Assembly (NCBI RefSeq): GCF_000003605.2
Contig: NW_003124897.1
Coordinates: forward strand, 560,143-586,912
Origin: Saccoglossus kowalevskii
Taxonomy: Eukaryota; Hemichordata; Enteropneusta; Harrimaniidae
DNA length: 26,770 nucleotides
Reading direction: 5' to 3'
Shown in pieces: positions 12,623 to 22,972 of this stretch (position 1 is the stretch's first letter; each line of letters opens with the position of its first letter). Position numbers and translations under genes: made by a program. Below the pieces are notes generated by a model. It had not been told where the DNA came from. It was given only the letters and a program-made list of their open reading frames with translations, and did not search any database.

Positions 12623-12806
12623 CTATTTACTTTTCGTAGAGGACTATTTCCCTTTGCACGTAGGGTACTATTTTCTATGCTCGTAGGGGGCTATTTTCTT
12701 TACTCATAGGGAACTATTTTATTTAATCGTATGGGACTCGTTTGCTCATGGGAGGCAAACTATTCACTTTTATTCGTACGGGACTATTACCTATTATTCC
12801 TATATA
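12623..12806 (+). repeat. 23-24-bp minisatellite, about 8 units
   Basis: Copies of a unit built around CTATTT...CTCGTAGGGGA begin at 12623, 12644, 12668, 12691, 12714, 12737, 12760 and 12784, giving spacings of 21, 24, 23, 23, 23, 23 and 24 bp. The units are diverged; the 12737 copy has CTCGTTT in place of CTATTT. The array ends where a possible transposase relic begins. The open frame starting at 12731 owes its first part to this repeat. Confidence 0.88.
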
Positions 12807-12839
12807 AGTGTGATCCTCAAGAATATGTATTCTGTCCCC

Positions 12840-13040
12840 GTCAATACCTCACATTTACAACTAGCCTTAGAATTCTCATACATTGTGCTCAGTGGCCACA
12901 GAGTCAGACGACCATGTTTTTTTCGCATGTTGCTTCCAAGACAAAACCTGGCATGGACACAGCGTCGCCGTGCAGCGATGACTGTGAATAAGCTTTTGTG
13001 GAACGCACATGCAATCGGACAGCATGCTTTCCACAGCCTG
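12840..13040 (+). pseudogene. Possible Tc1/mariner-like transposase fragment
   Basis: The plus-strand frame around 12890-12980 reads SGHRVRRPC, then RMLLPR, then LAWTQRRR. This resembles the stretch between the DNA-binding and catalytic domains of Tc1-like transposases, where a GL..R..RRP motif is followed by L(L)T..H...RL.W and a basic segment. The spacing between LL and LAW is about four residues short of the usual, suggesting a deletion. The DDE catalytic motifs, the rest of the roughly 340-residue protein and the terminal inverted repeats are not seen. Upstream residues only loosely fit the helix-turn-helix region. Several overlapping frames on both strands are open here, so the match could be coincidence. 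If real, it is a short dead relic. Confidence 0.3.
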
Positions 13041-13565
13041 AATACAGTGAGTGGGGTCAGGCAGTCCGCCATTAGATAAATATATGCATACTACATCCGT
13101 CCCGTTCATCCCTTTCCAGTTACATTTGTTCTGGCTCATCTGTAACACCGGTCCCCTTGAAATTGTTTATAGTCTGTACAAACCTCATATATACCCACAC
13201 GGTGGCTATTATAATCACACCTGTGAGAAGAGCGAGCTTTCACAATTAATGAGGTTTCATATTTGTGTCCAAATTCCATTGCTAGATTGCAGTCTCGTGA
13301 TAATTCCCCCCGCACCAGGAGCCTATATATTTTATCTTAATCTGTCAGAGTTTTAATGGATGGCTGAATATCAATATAAATCGTGTAAAGCAATTGTGTC
13401 ATTATGGATTGAGCTTTAAATGTGTTAAAGAAAAATACGAACTGTGCTTTTGCTATTTTGTTTTCTTTGTACAATTGAACATCAAGTCGAAATGACGTTT
13501 GTGTTACCGAATAAACATTACAGGGCTAAAATATCAGGATTTCCATTCTATGCGTCTATGTATAT

Positions 13566-13650
13566 CATATCATATCATATCATATCATATCATATCATAT
13601 CATATCATATCATATCATATCATATCATATCATATCATATCATATCATAT
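13566..13650 (+). repeat. (CATAT)17 microsatellite
   Basis: Seventeen perfect, uninterrupted copies of CATAT (85 bp), entered from TATAT and followed by ATATCTGATAT. The purity suggests a young, mutable locus. Two plus-strand open frames through it encode only repeated SYHII-type peptides and are artefacts of the repeat. Confidence 0.98.
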
Positions 13651-13774
13651 ATATCTGATATTTATAGCAAGGTGTTCACTAATTTTGTGTCATAGAGATA
13701 ATATTAGCCCATTGTTACCTAGGTTACAAAATACGGAACAACTCAAAGCAACTAATGGCGTTAAAACCAAAAGT

Positions 13775-13782
13775 TGACGTCA
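13775..13782. promoter_or_regulatory. Perfect CRE octamer
   Basis: TGACGTCA, the palindromic cAMP-response element bound by CREB/ATF bZIP dimers, in the context GTTGACGTCATATG. It is one of three perfect copies in the window. No adjacent gene is recognised, so the role is unproven. Confidence 0.35.
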
Positions 13783-14002
13783 TATGTGGCGTAACGTTTG
13801 TTCATCAATTTATTTTTTTCTTACACATTGGGCGTATCTTGCTTTATTTCTCCGTATTGCAAACACGTGTCATTTTTCTATAACGTCACGACCAAGTCAC
13901 CGTGTTTCAATCATTCACAATACTATATTAGGTTGCAAAATACTTATAAAACACAAATAAAAAAGATAAAAAAAAGTGAAACAAAAATTTCCAGATGCAC
14001 CG

Positions 14003-14124
14003 AAGTGTAGATAACAACTCCACAAGCGTGCGACAACTAAACATCCAAGCGCGTGACAACGACACATTCAATCGTGTGACATAAGGACACTCGAGCGCGC
14101 GACAAATATACGTTTGACCACGTG
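14003..14124 (+). repeat. 23-bp minisatellite, about 5 units
   Basis: Units begin at 14003, 14026, 14049, 14072 and 14095, exactly 23 bp apart. The shared core reads roughly G(C/T)G(C/T)G(C/T)GACAA followed by A-rich sequence ending in CAA or CGA. The array is unusually CpG-rich for this window, with GCGTGCGAC, GCGCGTGAC and GCGCGCGAC at unit starts, and runs into a CACGTG at 14119-14124. Its sequence is unrelated to the 12.6-kb array despite a similar period. Confidence 0.85.
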
Positions 14125-15923
14125 CATTTAAAATGATAGCCAACTTACTTAGGACCTGTTATATAGATGAACCGGATTCGTACGTATCTTTTGTTATAAC
14201 ATAACGTGTCTTTAACAATTCCCATCACGCGGTCTGTAGAATGGCAGACGAAATCGGAAACGTCTTCAAAGGAGCTTGAAAGCATTTCGCTGAAAGGATT
14301 GCGCGTCATTAAACGTAATAGTATACGACACCAAATAGCATAGCTTAAAGAAGGTGTTATCCATGTCATTAAAATGTGCTGTAATTAGCGTTTTGTGTTA
14401 TCATAGAGTAGCTATTTGGACCTTGGGGTTGAATTTGTTTGATTTTATCACCGCATTTCCGTATTATAGCCGCACTGAACAGATTATTTGAGGAAATCGT
14501 CGGCGTTTAACCAATGTTTGCATCGATGAGTCGGCAGGTGCGATTGTAAGTACGAAATGAACACCATTCTGCCTCACTTGTTTGTTTCAGCGGAGTAATG
14601 GATTATTTGTCCACACACCAATGTCAGTATTCAAGAGACGCGTTGTAAATTCATAACATCTCGCGAATAAATCTGCTAAAATTCGATGCATTAATGTCTC
14701 CCACGGGGGTCCTCGAAACCGATGGAATTTTCTAAACATGAAATATGACTACGTGTCATATCCCCAAGAGATAGTATATTAAAATGTTCGCGTAACTCAT
14801 TTCACACCTGTGGTAGTAAATATGACAGGTATAATTGATGAGTTTTCATATCACGTAGTTGGCTGATACGGCTCTCTTTACGTTGCGGTCTACGCCGCAG
14901 AGGCTTGTGAGCTTTAATTTAAAACCATTTCAGATCTCAATTTGGTGCGCACTACGAGAAATGCCCTACGCAATTCGCCTTTCAAATTTTGTATAAGGAT
15001 ACATTTTCTTTCCAATCATCAGTACACAAGTGAAAAACAGTACTGTTGTTTGTACACTAGAGAGAACTTCGCGTTGAAATGATACTAATACTCGAAACCA
15101 CACAAAAAACTACAACATCTAGTCATGAAATTAGACACACATGCGTCGATGGCTCGTATGTGTGTCAGCACTGACACCCGCTGGCGTATACTACATCTTG
15201 TTTTGTGTTAGAATCGATTTAGTTGCAACATACACTCTTTTGTGCATTTGTAGGCAGTGTAACACAAAACCGTTTTACAACAGCTACGTTACTCGGAAGA
15301 TAGTGTGAGCTAATTTTTTATGTAACAAGTGTGAATAAAACAAAATATATGTGCCGGATCAGTAATATTCTCCAAATTTTGCGCGATGACATAAAAGAAG
15401 AATTTATATCTAATATATGGTGGGGTACTTAAATTATTAAAATTTACATATTTTGGGATTGTTGCAAAAATTTACTGACTATGGAAACGACCATTACATT
15501 GCCAATTTTAACATTTGAGAATTAACTCTAAATTGAGTTTGACAATTAAATTATATTTTATCATGTTTATATGCGCGAACACATGCGCACATTCACGAAA
15601 CGTATAAGAGGAATAACTTAATACAACGTATAATGCGTCACAACAAATAATAAGGTGGCTGATTTTTTAAGTTTAGCAGCCAAGACGCCCAACCTTCAGA
15701 AACGAAGTTTTAAAACTCATTAGACTCATGCGTTGTTTTTTCTTAAACACCAAAATATCGTAATCAATTCATCCCAACTATATTCACAAAATGTGGTGGG
15801 AGAGGTATTTTTCAAGTTGCTGCATCTTGTAAGGTTTTCGAATTCCGATTCATTATATCGAAGTATCTGGCATACCGACTCCATGGTTTTAAGTGTCATG
15901 GTCCATGATTGATGGGAACATGT

Positions 15924-15933
15924 GTCACGTGAC
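15924..15933. promoter_or_regulatory. Palindromic E-box GTCACGTGAC
   Basis: A 10-bp perfect palindrome matching the extended E-box preferred by USF and MiT/TFE (CLEAR element) bHLH-zip factors. It is the most complete of the CACGTG sites in the window. No target gene is visible. Confidence 0.35.
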
Positions 15934-16260
15934 AAAACACAATTCCCTCAGTACTCGAAAACATCTTTAATTATTCCCACTACCCATGCTAACGTGCATA
16001 TCAAATTTGTATCCCATAACAACGTCATGAAAGTACGCGCGGGGTATTTTCTTTAGTAGGCGATTGTCATTTTCAATACGACGACCTTGTCCTTGGAATC
16101 GTGATGTAGCATTTATGAATAAAAAATTCCGATTATAGCACGTAGGTCAAAGGTCGAAGTAGAAATATGAACATTGGATATATTGATTAGAAATGGTAAA
16201 AACAAAAACGTCGATATCACACTGCCTAATACATTGATGCAACTTGTATATAATCAATGG

Positions 16261-16268
16261 TGACGTCA
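16261..16268. promoter_or_regulatory. Perfect CRE octamer
   Basis: TGACGTCA in the context GGTGACGTCAGAAG, a CREB/ATF-type site. It is the second of three perfect copies. No promoter or exon could be tied to it. Confidence 0.35.
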
Positions 16269-16596
16269 GAAGAGACATTTACAAAAGAAACATCAAATTT
16301 CTTTTGAAACAACATTGATCAATACTAATGAATAATTATATGCGCACATTATTGTAAATTAAATATTCCTGGAACGAGGATGGACGTCAAAGAGCGAGGT
16401 ATATAAGAATATAGTATTAATGATCAATACATGCATTTATACTTTCTGCTTTTTTAACAAGATATTGATGGCCTCATACATACAAAGAGCATACGATGAG
16501 CTAACACGCAAATAGTCGGAGATAGGATTTTATACACGCCATGATAACACTATAATGGTCAGCAGTTGGTTTGTATCTTGCACAATGTTATAGCTT

Positions 16597-16790
16597 TATA
16601 GTGTCACGGGTGTTCAACTTAGATATGATCCCATATGGGTGGCCACACTGTTTGACATTAACGAAGGTAGGTATTCATAGTGTCACAGGTTTTCCACTCA
16701 GACCTATACTCAAATTAATATTAGTCTACATTATTCTACCCAGAATTGTCATAGATGTTCATAGGGGGGGGGGAATTATAGTGTCTTGTA
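16597..16790 (+). repeat. Diverged direct repeat, about 79 bp apart
   Basis: TATAGTGTCACGGGTGTTCA at 16597 recurs in diverged form (CATAGTGTCACAGG...) at 16676, and TATAGTGTC appears again after the G tract at about 16778. The copies share the TAGTGTCAC core and a following pyrimidine-rich stretch. This may be an old degenerate tandem duplication. The open frame 16571-16864 crosses it and looks spurious. Confidence 0.45.
16764..16773. repeat. G10 homopolymer
   Basis: Ten consecutive G residues within ATAG...GAATTATAG. A mononucleotide tract prone to length variation. Together with the C10 at 6994 it is rare for such A+T-rich DNA. Confidence 0.9.
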
Positions 16791-17821
16791 ATTATTTAAT
16801 ATCCGCGAAAATTGTTATTTTGTTTTGTTTTGTCTGTCAAATATTATTCCATTCATCTATGTAACCATGGAACCTTTGGCAATGACCGCAGAATGGAGAA
16901 ATATTTGTTTGTAAAAGCAAATCTCGCGGTACTCTCGCTTTCAACGAGATATCGGCGGCCATTTGCATCTAAGCTCTATAATATATCGTGGCAGAATTAA
17001 TGTTCTCATACACGGCATAATTCTTTGATTTTGTACTATGCAGTCTGTTATAGCAATAAAACATTACGTTTATTTCGTGGTTGCTTTTCGATGCTGTATA
17101 AACTAATGAAAAAAACACTGTATGTCTGCTAAAACATGTGTAATATTGCATAAATTGGTGTCTGAAATACATGTTTGGAAAGCATGTAGTACCATAACTA
17201 ACTAATACGGTATTGTAGCTACAATAACACTACTTATATTGGTCACTTGGCGAGTATTAGTTGTCGTATAGAACATTTAACATTACCTATTCAGCTAGTT
17301 TGATAAGTAACTTAGTCATATTACCCATGTGCATGAAATTTGTGATCACTTAAGTGAATATTTAGCCAGTTCAGATTACGATGGTCAAGGTATTAATATA
17401 AATTACTATTCTCATTCACGAATACATTATGTAAAAGTATGTTAAGTGACTACTGTGTGTCTCCACTCTCAGTTAGTGTGATCCGTAACAGCCTACTTGG
17501 ACACCTAGCTAAGTCGTTGATAACATCTGGAGAAGCTTTCACACCAGTGAACTAATCTTTCATTAGCGATATTCGAAGAGAATAATCCATGAAAGTACTT
17601 ATGTACACGGTGAATGAACACCGAGTAAGTCCCTGTGGCCAAAATCAGGCTTGGTGATCCGAGAGGAGATAGTGCAAAGAGATGTGAACGTTAATGACCT
17701 TTAGTCACGTTAGCGGTTATGTACATTTCAATCAAGGTAAATGTTATCAGTTATATACAACCTTGACCATCATCGTAACAGAATGCAACAAATCAATCAC
17801 GAGTCATTTTGGTGTCTTTTT

Positions 17822-18190
17822 GGTTTGTAACTCGATTGTTACAAATTTGGTTCTATAGGTTTGTATCTCGAATGTTACAAAGTTGGTTCTCTAGGTTTGT
17901 ATTTGAAATGTTACACAGTTCGCTTGGTTTTTATTTCGAATGTCACAAACTTTTCTAGGTTAGTATTTCGAATGTCGCATAGTTGGATCTCTAGGTTTGA
18001 ATCTCGAATACTAAAAGTTGTTTATCTAAGTTTGTATGGTGAATGTTGCTTCCTTAGGTTTGTATCTAGAATGTTACAAAGTTGTTTCCCTGGGTTTGTA
18101 TTGTGAATATTACATATTTATCTGGGTTTCTATCACGAATGCTACAATATTGGTTCTCTGTGTTTTATCTCGAATGTTAATTGGTTTGTA
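17822..18190 (+). repeat. 32-36-bp minisatellite, about 12 units
   Basis: Each unit opens with GGTTTGTATCTCGAATGTTA and closes with a TTGGTTCTCTA-like stretch. Unit starts fall near 17822, 17858, 17894, 17926, 17958, 17994, 18029, 18057, 18093, 18125, 18161 and 18183. Spacings are mainly 36 or 32 bp, with shorter ones of 28 and 22. Units are diverged by substitutions and by deletions that are often multiples of 4 bp. Open frames at 17861-18106 and 18036-18248 encode only the repeat (LGLYLECYK-like peptides) and are not genes. Confidence 0.95.
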
Positions 18191-19402
18191 TGTATCATCG
18201 CCACCTGATAGATTAACGGCATCATCAATAAAACATGTGTTATGTTAGCTACCATGCAACTGTCAGCTACTACAATAACTCATGAATTCTATTGCACGAT
18301 ACTTACTTTGCAATGAACAATTACGGGTACACGTGACTACCTATGTTAAAATTTTCAATGGCATTTACATTGAAACGTGTCAAAAAAAAACATGTATTGA
18401 ATGAGTGTGCTAGCAAATGAGATACTTTCTGGCAATCGATGCGACAGTCATTCAATCACGATTAGATGAATTCAATCACTATACAGTCTGCACAGACAAT
18501 TGGCGGTCATAATCCCAACAACGCCCATCTCAATAAACTACAGATAACCACATTAAGTAATTAGATTTCATGAAAGACTGAAAATGAAAATATGTCCATT
18601 TCTTTACGATTCGTGCTTTGTTGCAATGGAATACTTTAAATACTGCATATTTGAAATGCAGCATTACATTTTCTATCGACTTAGTATTTCAAAGAACGTT
18701 ACTGATGCATTCAAAGTTCTTTCTATGAAAATCGACAAATAAGGTACCATTAATCTCAGAAACGTGGAGATGGAGTACCCTTAAAGCCCCTCAAAATACA
18801 AATACATCCCATGTCAATGTTTTTCATCAAAAGCTTATCCTATTACTGTCAACATTATGTTTTTATGTACAAAGTTCTGATCTAAGCTCTTTCTCAATCA
18901 ATAAATAAAATGAAAAATACAATGTTTCTTAAATCCCAGCTTCGTCGGTACAGATTCACGAGTATGTTAGTTGGCACAGCAACCCAGTCGTTAAACTCAA
19001 TAATTTTAATAATGAACATTGTATACCCGCGTTACAAATAAAAGACCATGTGCGATGGAAGCGTTTGGTGGCCGGCAATTGCGAGATAAGCGTACACAGT
19101 ATTGCTCTATGATTACGTAATGATTGTTTAGGAGTAGCAGGAACCATAATGATTCGACGCATAAATGTCTAAATTAACAAAAATTGTAAAAAATTGTACT
19201 AATAATGAGTAAACACCTAAGCGGTTGTGGAATTGCGGAGTAATCGACCACTACATTACAGCTTGTTGTTATATCCTATTATACCAGTAGGACTTTGCAG
19301 TAATTGTGGCATTGATCCTACAGACATAGCCGCAGTATTAACCAATTTGTACCACACTCAAGGTGTAAATTGAAGTGTGTGTGTGATTGAACGGCTAATG
19401 GT

Positions 19403-19485
19403 ACTTGAATCGCATTGGCGTGCTGCCTGGAGCGATTCTCGTGGTACGCCGCGATTCCACGAATCACAGTGACCGCCATTCAAGT
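19403..19485. repeat. Nested inverted-repeat (hairpin) block
   Basis: Outer arms ACTTGAAT (19403-19410) and ATTCAAGT (19478-19485) pair perfectly. GGCG (19417-19420) can pair with CGCC (19474-19477) after a six-base bulge. An inner stem pairs GATTC/GTGG (19434-19444, with a two-base TC bulge) with CCACGAATC (19457-19465). The block is relatively G+C-rich. It could form an extended hairpin in RNA or a cruciform in DNA. It fits no tRNA or snRNA layout I know. Confidence 0.5.
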
Positions 19486-22036
19486 CGCAGTGCAGGTTAA
19501 ATGTGTTTTTCTTTCGTCATTCCTTCTCACGTCATCCACGACAACATTTTAGGAGATTCCCGAAATGATAAGGTTTTGAAGATACAATGTGATTACGATT
19601 AATATGATATATGATTGCATGATAAAAACCAGTAGACGACAGAACAGATCACTCAAGTATTTGTAGTGTGAATCGACAGAATATGTCTATTTTGTTATGT
19701 TAATAAGTTATTCCCAGACTAGGTAAGAAAGCCACGGTGTCTAGAGAAGTGTCTAGAGAAGGAGACACAAGTCGTTGGCCTATATATCAATTGCATTAAG
19801 GACGCATGAACTGGGAACACGTGTCTCAATTGAGTCGTAGACACTATCAAGTGATTATAGCCCAAAACGATTTGACCTCTGATAAGTCACAACAAGTGTG
19901 AGATATACTTCAGAACAGATTTGTTCAGTCTCGACGACATATTCGCGTAAAGAAAACAAAATGATTGCACGTATATTTGATAATATCAAAGAAATAAAGA
20001 AATATGTATTTTCGAGACTCTGTTAGAGAAGTTTACCACCACCAGGATATGTCGCCTCATTAAAAACGTCACATTGACAGACGATCACCAAATGTGTGAT
20101 ACTGGTAAAATTATACGATGATTAGAGTCAATGCGTGTATAATTACCGGGCGAGTAGAATGTAATTACGATGGTGTACCCGGGGTACTTGGTTGGTCGAC
20201 GGACACACATTTCGCAGAAAAATACTTTTCGAAATAAAAAAACAAAACAAAACAAAAAAACGGATACTTTTTAAAAGACTGACAGCTAATCATAGGTCAG
20301 GCAAGAAGATAGGGCAACATTGAGATGTTTTGACAGTTACAGATTCCACCTGAACATGCATGCAAATGCACAAAGACGTTTAAATAGGACGAGAAGACAG
20401 CGTATCTCTAAAAAATAAGGGTGTTCTTGTTTTGCCAAAAGACCACATTTTATCCCAAAAAAATAGGCGTAATTTTTGGTGTAAATATAAGTGGAACTAG
20501 ATCTATTTTATTTTGCAGAAAATTCATACCTCCTATCAATATCAGTTCCCTCGCTGTTATTCGGTAAAGTTTCGTTCTTCAAAGAATACAATAGATTTCA
20601 AGGGATTTGCTAGCCATAATTGGGATAGGGACTAAACGTTCATCTGAACGCTGCTATTGACTTCGCTTAGATTCAGAACTTTCCAATAGCTCACACATCG
20701 CTTCCGGTTCTCTTGGTCCATTTCAATAACATAGTTATTAGCTGCTGGTGAACACTCGTTATGCGACAACTGCCGACAATTCCACTGTCATAGTACGTTT
20801 AGTAATTGACTGTGAGAATACTTGATTTCAATTCCTTTCTTGTCAGTCGTCTTATTCCAGCGAGAGAGAGGCGTCTTTATCAATCTAAGCAGTGTTGTTG
20901 CGTGCAATGTAACAACCTTGTTTAATATCGTCCACGCGGAAACGAGTTTACTATTTCTCGACCAACATTTGTTATATTCGTCTTGAATTATGCCTGATTG
21001 TGAGAGCATTCGTCAGTTATTAATTACATGACTATTGTCAAAACCACCTACGTATCTAGATATTTATGTAATTTCATAACAAATCATACAATATTTATAA
21101 CACTATTTCCGCAAAATAACTACGTGAACTGTGGTTTTTCACAGCTATTCAAATTTATTTCTATCACCAAGCATAGCCAAATGTTAACTCCATTCTTGGC
21201 ACAAATGAGATTGTCTCATGTCTGTCTAATTTATTGCTCAATTTCACCACGTAGAACAAAAATATGTGCGTGATCTTTCGTCTTATTTACCGCGTCTCTG
21301 CCAGAAACGGAACTTTAACGAACATTTTGTACAACACTGCATTCTTGGTCGGTAAACGATTGTTTGATATTACTCTTAAACACCGTTTTTTTTCTTCAAA
21401 TAATGTGGGTACATCGTATAATTCTTTAAACATAGGGTATTTGAACGCCGTTTTCGGAATATTCAGCGTATAGCAACAAGGTAACATTGAAATGTATGCC
21501 GTCTTGTGTTGGTGACTTAGAGTATTAGGTTTTCGCTAACAACTTAATAAAACCATATTATGAACACTCACTATAACAATAACCATTGTATAATGGATAA
21601 AAAATCAATCTTACCTTTGTCATATGCAGTACAGTATATCACGACATAAAATAAATGACTTGATGTTTAGAAGGACGACAGCCAAAGGAGAAACGAACAC
21701 TATAATATTAATATTTATTAAGCTACTCAAAATATTATATTCAATGCGTAATATAGAGTCAGCGTACAGAAGTACGGTAAAATAATTTAGGAAACTTTTG
21801 AAATTAAATGACCTTAGGTATAACGGTGATTGACGATACATAGAAAGTCGCTAATGATATTTTATTGTCAACTTAGGGGGTATTTCACTGCCTATAACAA
21901 TATACGAGAAATTAATAACAAACTGATTTTAGCGGGATTTTTTTTTTTAAATCCGCACAATTTTGTAGATTAAGACGTAGTTAATATTTTCAGTCGCAAT
22001 TTATCAAGGTTAACGCCCATTTTCACGACGAGTCAC

Positions 22037-22044
22037 TGACGTCA
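22037..22044. promoter_or_regulatory. Perfect CRE octamer
   Basis: TGACGTCA in the context CACTGACGTCATCG, the third perfect CREB/ATF-type palindrome in the window. It lies about 180 bp beyond the 3' end of the LINE relic. Confidence 0.35.
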
Positions 22045-22224
22045 TCGACAACAATAGACAAAGGTGTTGGGTGATGTACATATATTTTAAATATACCCGT
22101 TGTAACCGACTGATAGTATCGACACAATTGCAAAAGGGGTGTTTTATTACAACGTAATACAATTATAACGGATTGCAAACAAATCAACTACTATTGTTCC
22201 TTGAACCATTTGCACCCGTTCATT

Positions 22225-22905
22225 ATTTGTAATTTTTGTAATTTATTCATTTAGAACAGTACAGCCATAAATGGTTTTTCATGCACAGCATATAGATATA
22301 AAATAAAAATTAACATAGAATTAAACAATCCACTGCAAAAATGACGAGAACACAATAAAGAAAAGCCTAAATCGGGTATAAATTTACTACGAAATAATAT
22401 GATAAAATTACAATAAAAAAATGACAATAACATAGCAGTCCGAACAAAACGATAAAATGCATAAATGGGGTAAAATATGAATTGACAACAAAGTAGTAAG
22501 ATAAAATAATACAATATCATTAGCAGCTGTAGCTGCGCGATATTTAAAAGAGCGAGTGTGAGATTTTGAAATATGAAATAGATTTCTGGTGTTGTAGGAA
22601 TGGATGGCAGAGTTTGAAATGAGAAGGTCAGATAAATATGGTGGGACTAAATATTGCTTGCATTTGTAAACGAGTTTATTAAAGTGTTTAGTTTGTCTGT
22701 CTTGAATGGTTGGCCAACCAAGAGCTGATCTTGCAATGGAGACAGGTTACAGCAAGGTTGATGATACGTTGCAGACTACCTTTTAGTGTAATGCTGTAGT
22801 TAGAATACACAGTGTCACAGTAATCAAGTAGTGAGAATACTGGATGGTATTATACTTTACATAACAGTGTTCCAGTTAGACATTTAAATATTGTTCAAAG
22901 ATCCA
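22225..22905 (-). mobile_element. Truncated non-LTR retrotransposon (LINE), 3' end, CR1/L2/Jockey-type
   Basis: On the minus strand, translated remnants of the C-terminal part of a LINE reverse transcriptase run from about 22898 down to 22500. They are followed by an A+T-rich 3' region ending near 22225 in short tail repeats (AAATTAC, AAAAATTAC, AAATAAT), as is common in this superfamily. The endonuclease and the catalytic palm (FADD region) are absent, so this is a 5'-truncated copy, the usual product of incomplete target-primed reverse transcription. A frameshift and an in-frame stop show it is dead. The exact clade (CR1, L2, Crack/Daphne-like) cannot be fixed by reading. No target-site duplication was found by eye. 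The 3' boundary is approximate. Confidence 0.85.
22500..22898 (-). pseudogene. LINE reverse transcriptase C-terminal remnant
   Basis: Two frames carry the homology. The first reads YHPVFSLLDYCDTVYSNY then LKGSLQRIINLAVTCL, matching the family pattern (hLDYCd.vy, then LQRIQN.A.R). After a frameshift near 22725 the second frame reads LGWPTIQDRQ, LVYKC, PPYLSDLL, HSYNTRN and FKYRAAT. This matches the post-RT thumb/connector block (LGWLPI..R, LVYK...APPYLSDLL, YNTR, F.YR....WNSLP). The final WNSLP is lost. A TAA interrupts the first frame just before YHPVF. No start is present because the copy is truncated. An ATG-opened frame at 22251-22520 in this stretch is a by-product, not a gene. Confidence 0.85.
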
Positions 22906-22972
22906 GAAAATAGGTCTGTATTTATCTATCCACATAGTTGATTATGTAAATGTTAAACTAGATCTCCGCATA

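Larger units (their letters stand above)
14125..16596. other. Spacer with no recognisable gene
   Basis: No exon or RNA gene recognised. A minus-strand frame at 15726-15935 (69 codons) and a plus-strand frame near 14207-14341 have somewhat protein-like composition but match no family and lack splice context. A perfect CLEAR/USF-type palindrome GTCACGTGAC lies at 15924-15933 and a perfect CRE at 16261-16268. Confidence 0.5.
18191..22224. other. Spacer with no recognisable gene
   Basis: No coding exon or RNA gene recognised. It contains a hairpin-rich block at 19403-19485, a duplicated GTGTCTAGAGAA at 19738-19761, an A-rich low-complexity stretch near 20236-20262 and a perfect CRE at 22037-22044. 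Frames at 18956-19162, 20788-21009 and 21264-21487 are 66-73 codons long and unrecognised. Confidence 0.5.

Noticed and set aside
13444-13777. Two plus-strand frames encoding SYHII repeats
   Set aside because: Produced by the CATAT microsatellite, whose 5-bp unit gives a 15-bp codon cycle without stops.
14207-14341. Protein-like stop-bounded plus frame (VEWQTKSETSSKELES...)
   Set aside because: About 47 codons, no upstream start or splice signals of quality, and no recognised homology.
15726-15935. 69-codon minus-strand frame with protein-like composition
   Set aside because: No homology recognised and no promoter or splice support. Isolated short frames of this kind are expected.
20788-21009. 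73-codon minus-strand ATG frame
   Set aside because: Complete from ATG to stop, but no motif, no family and no regulatory context.
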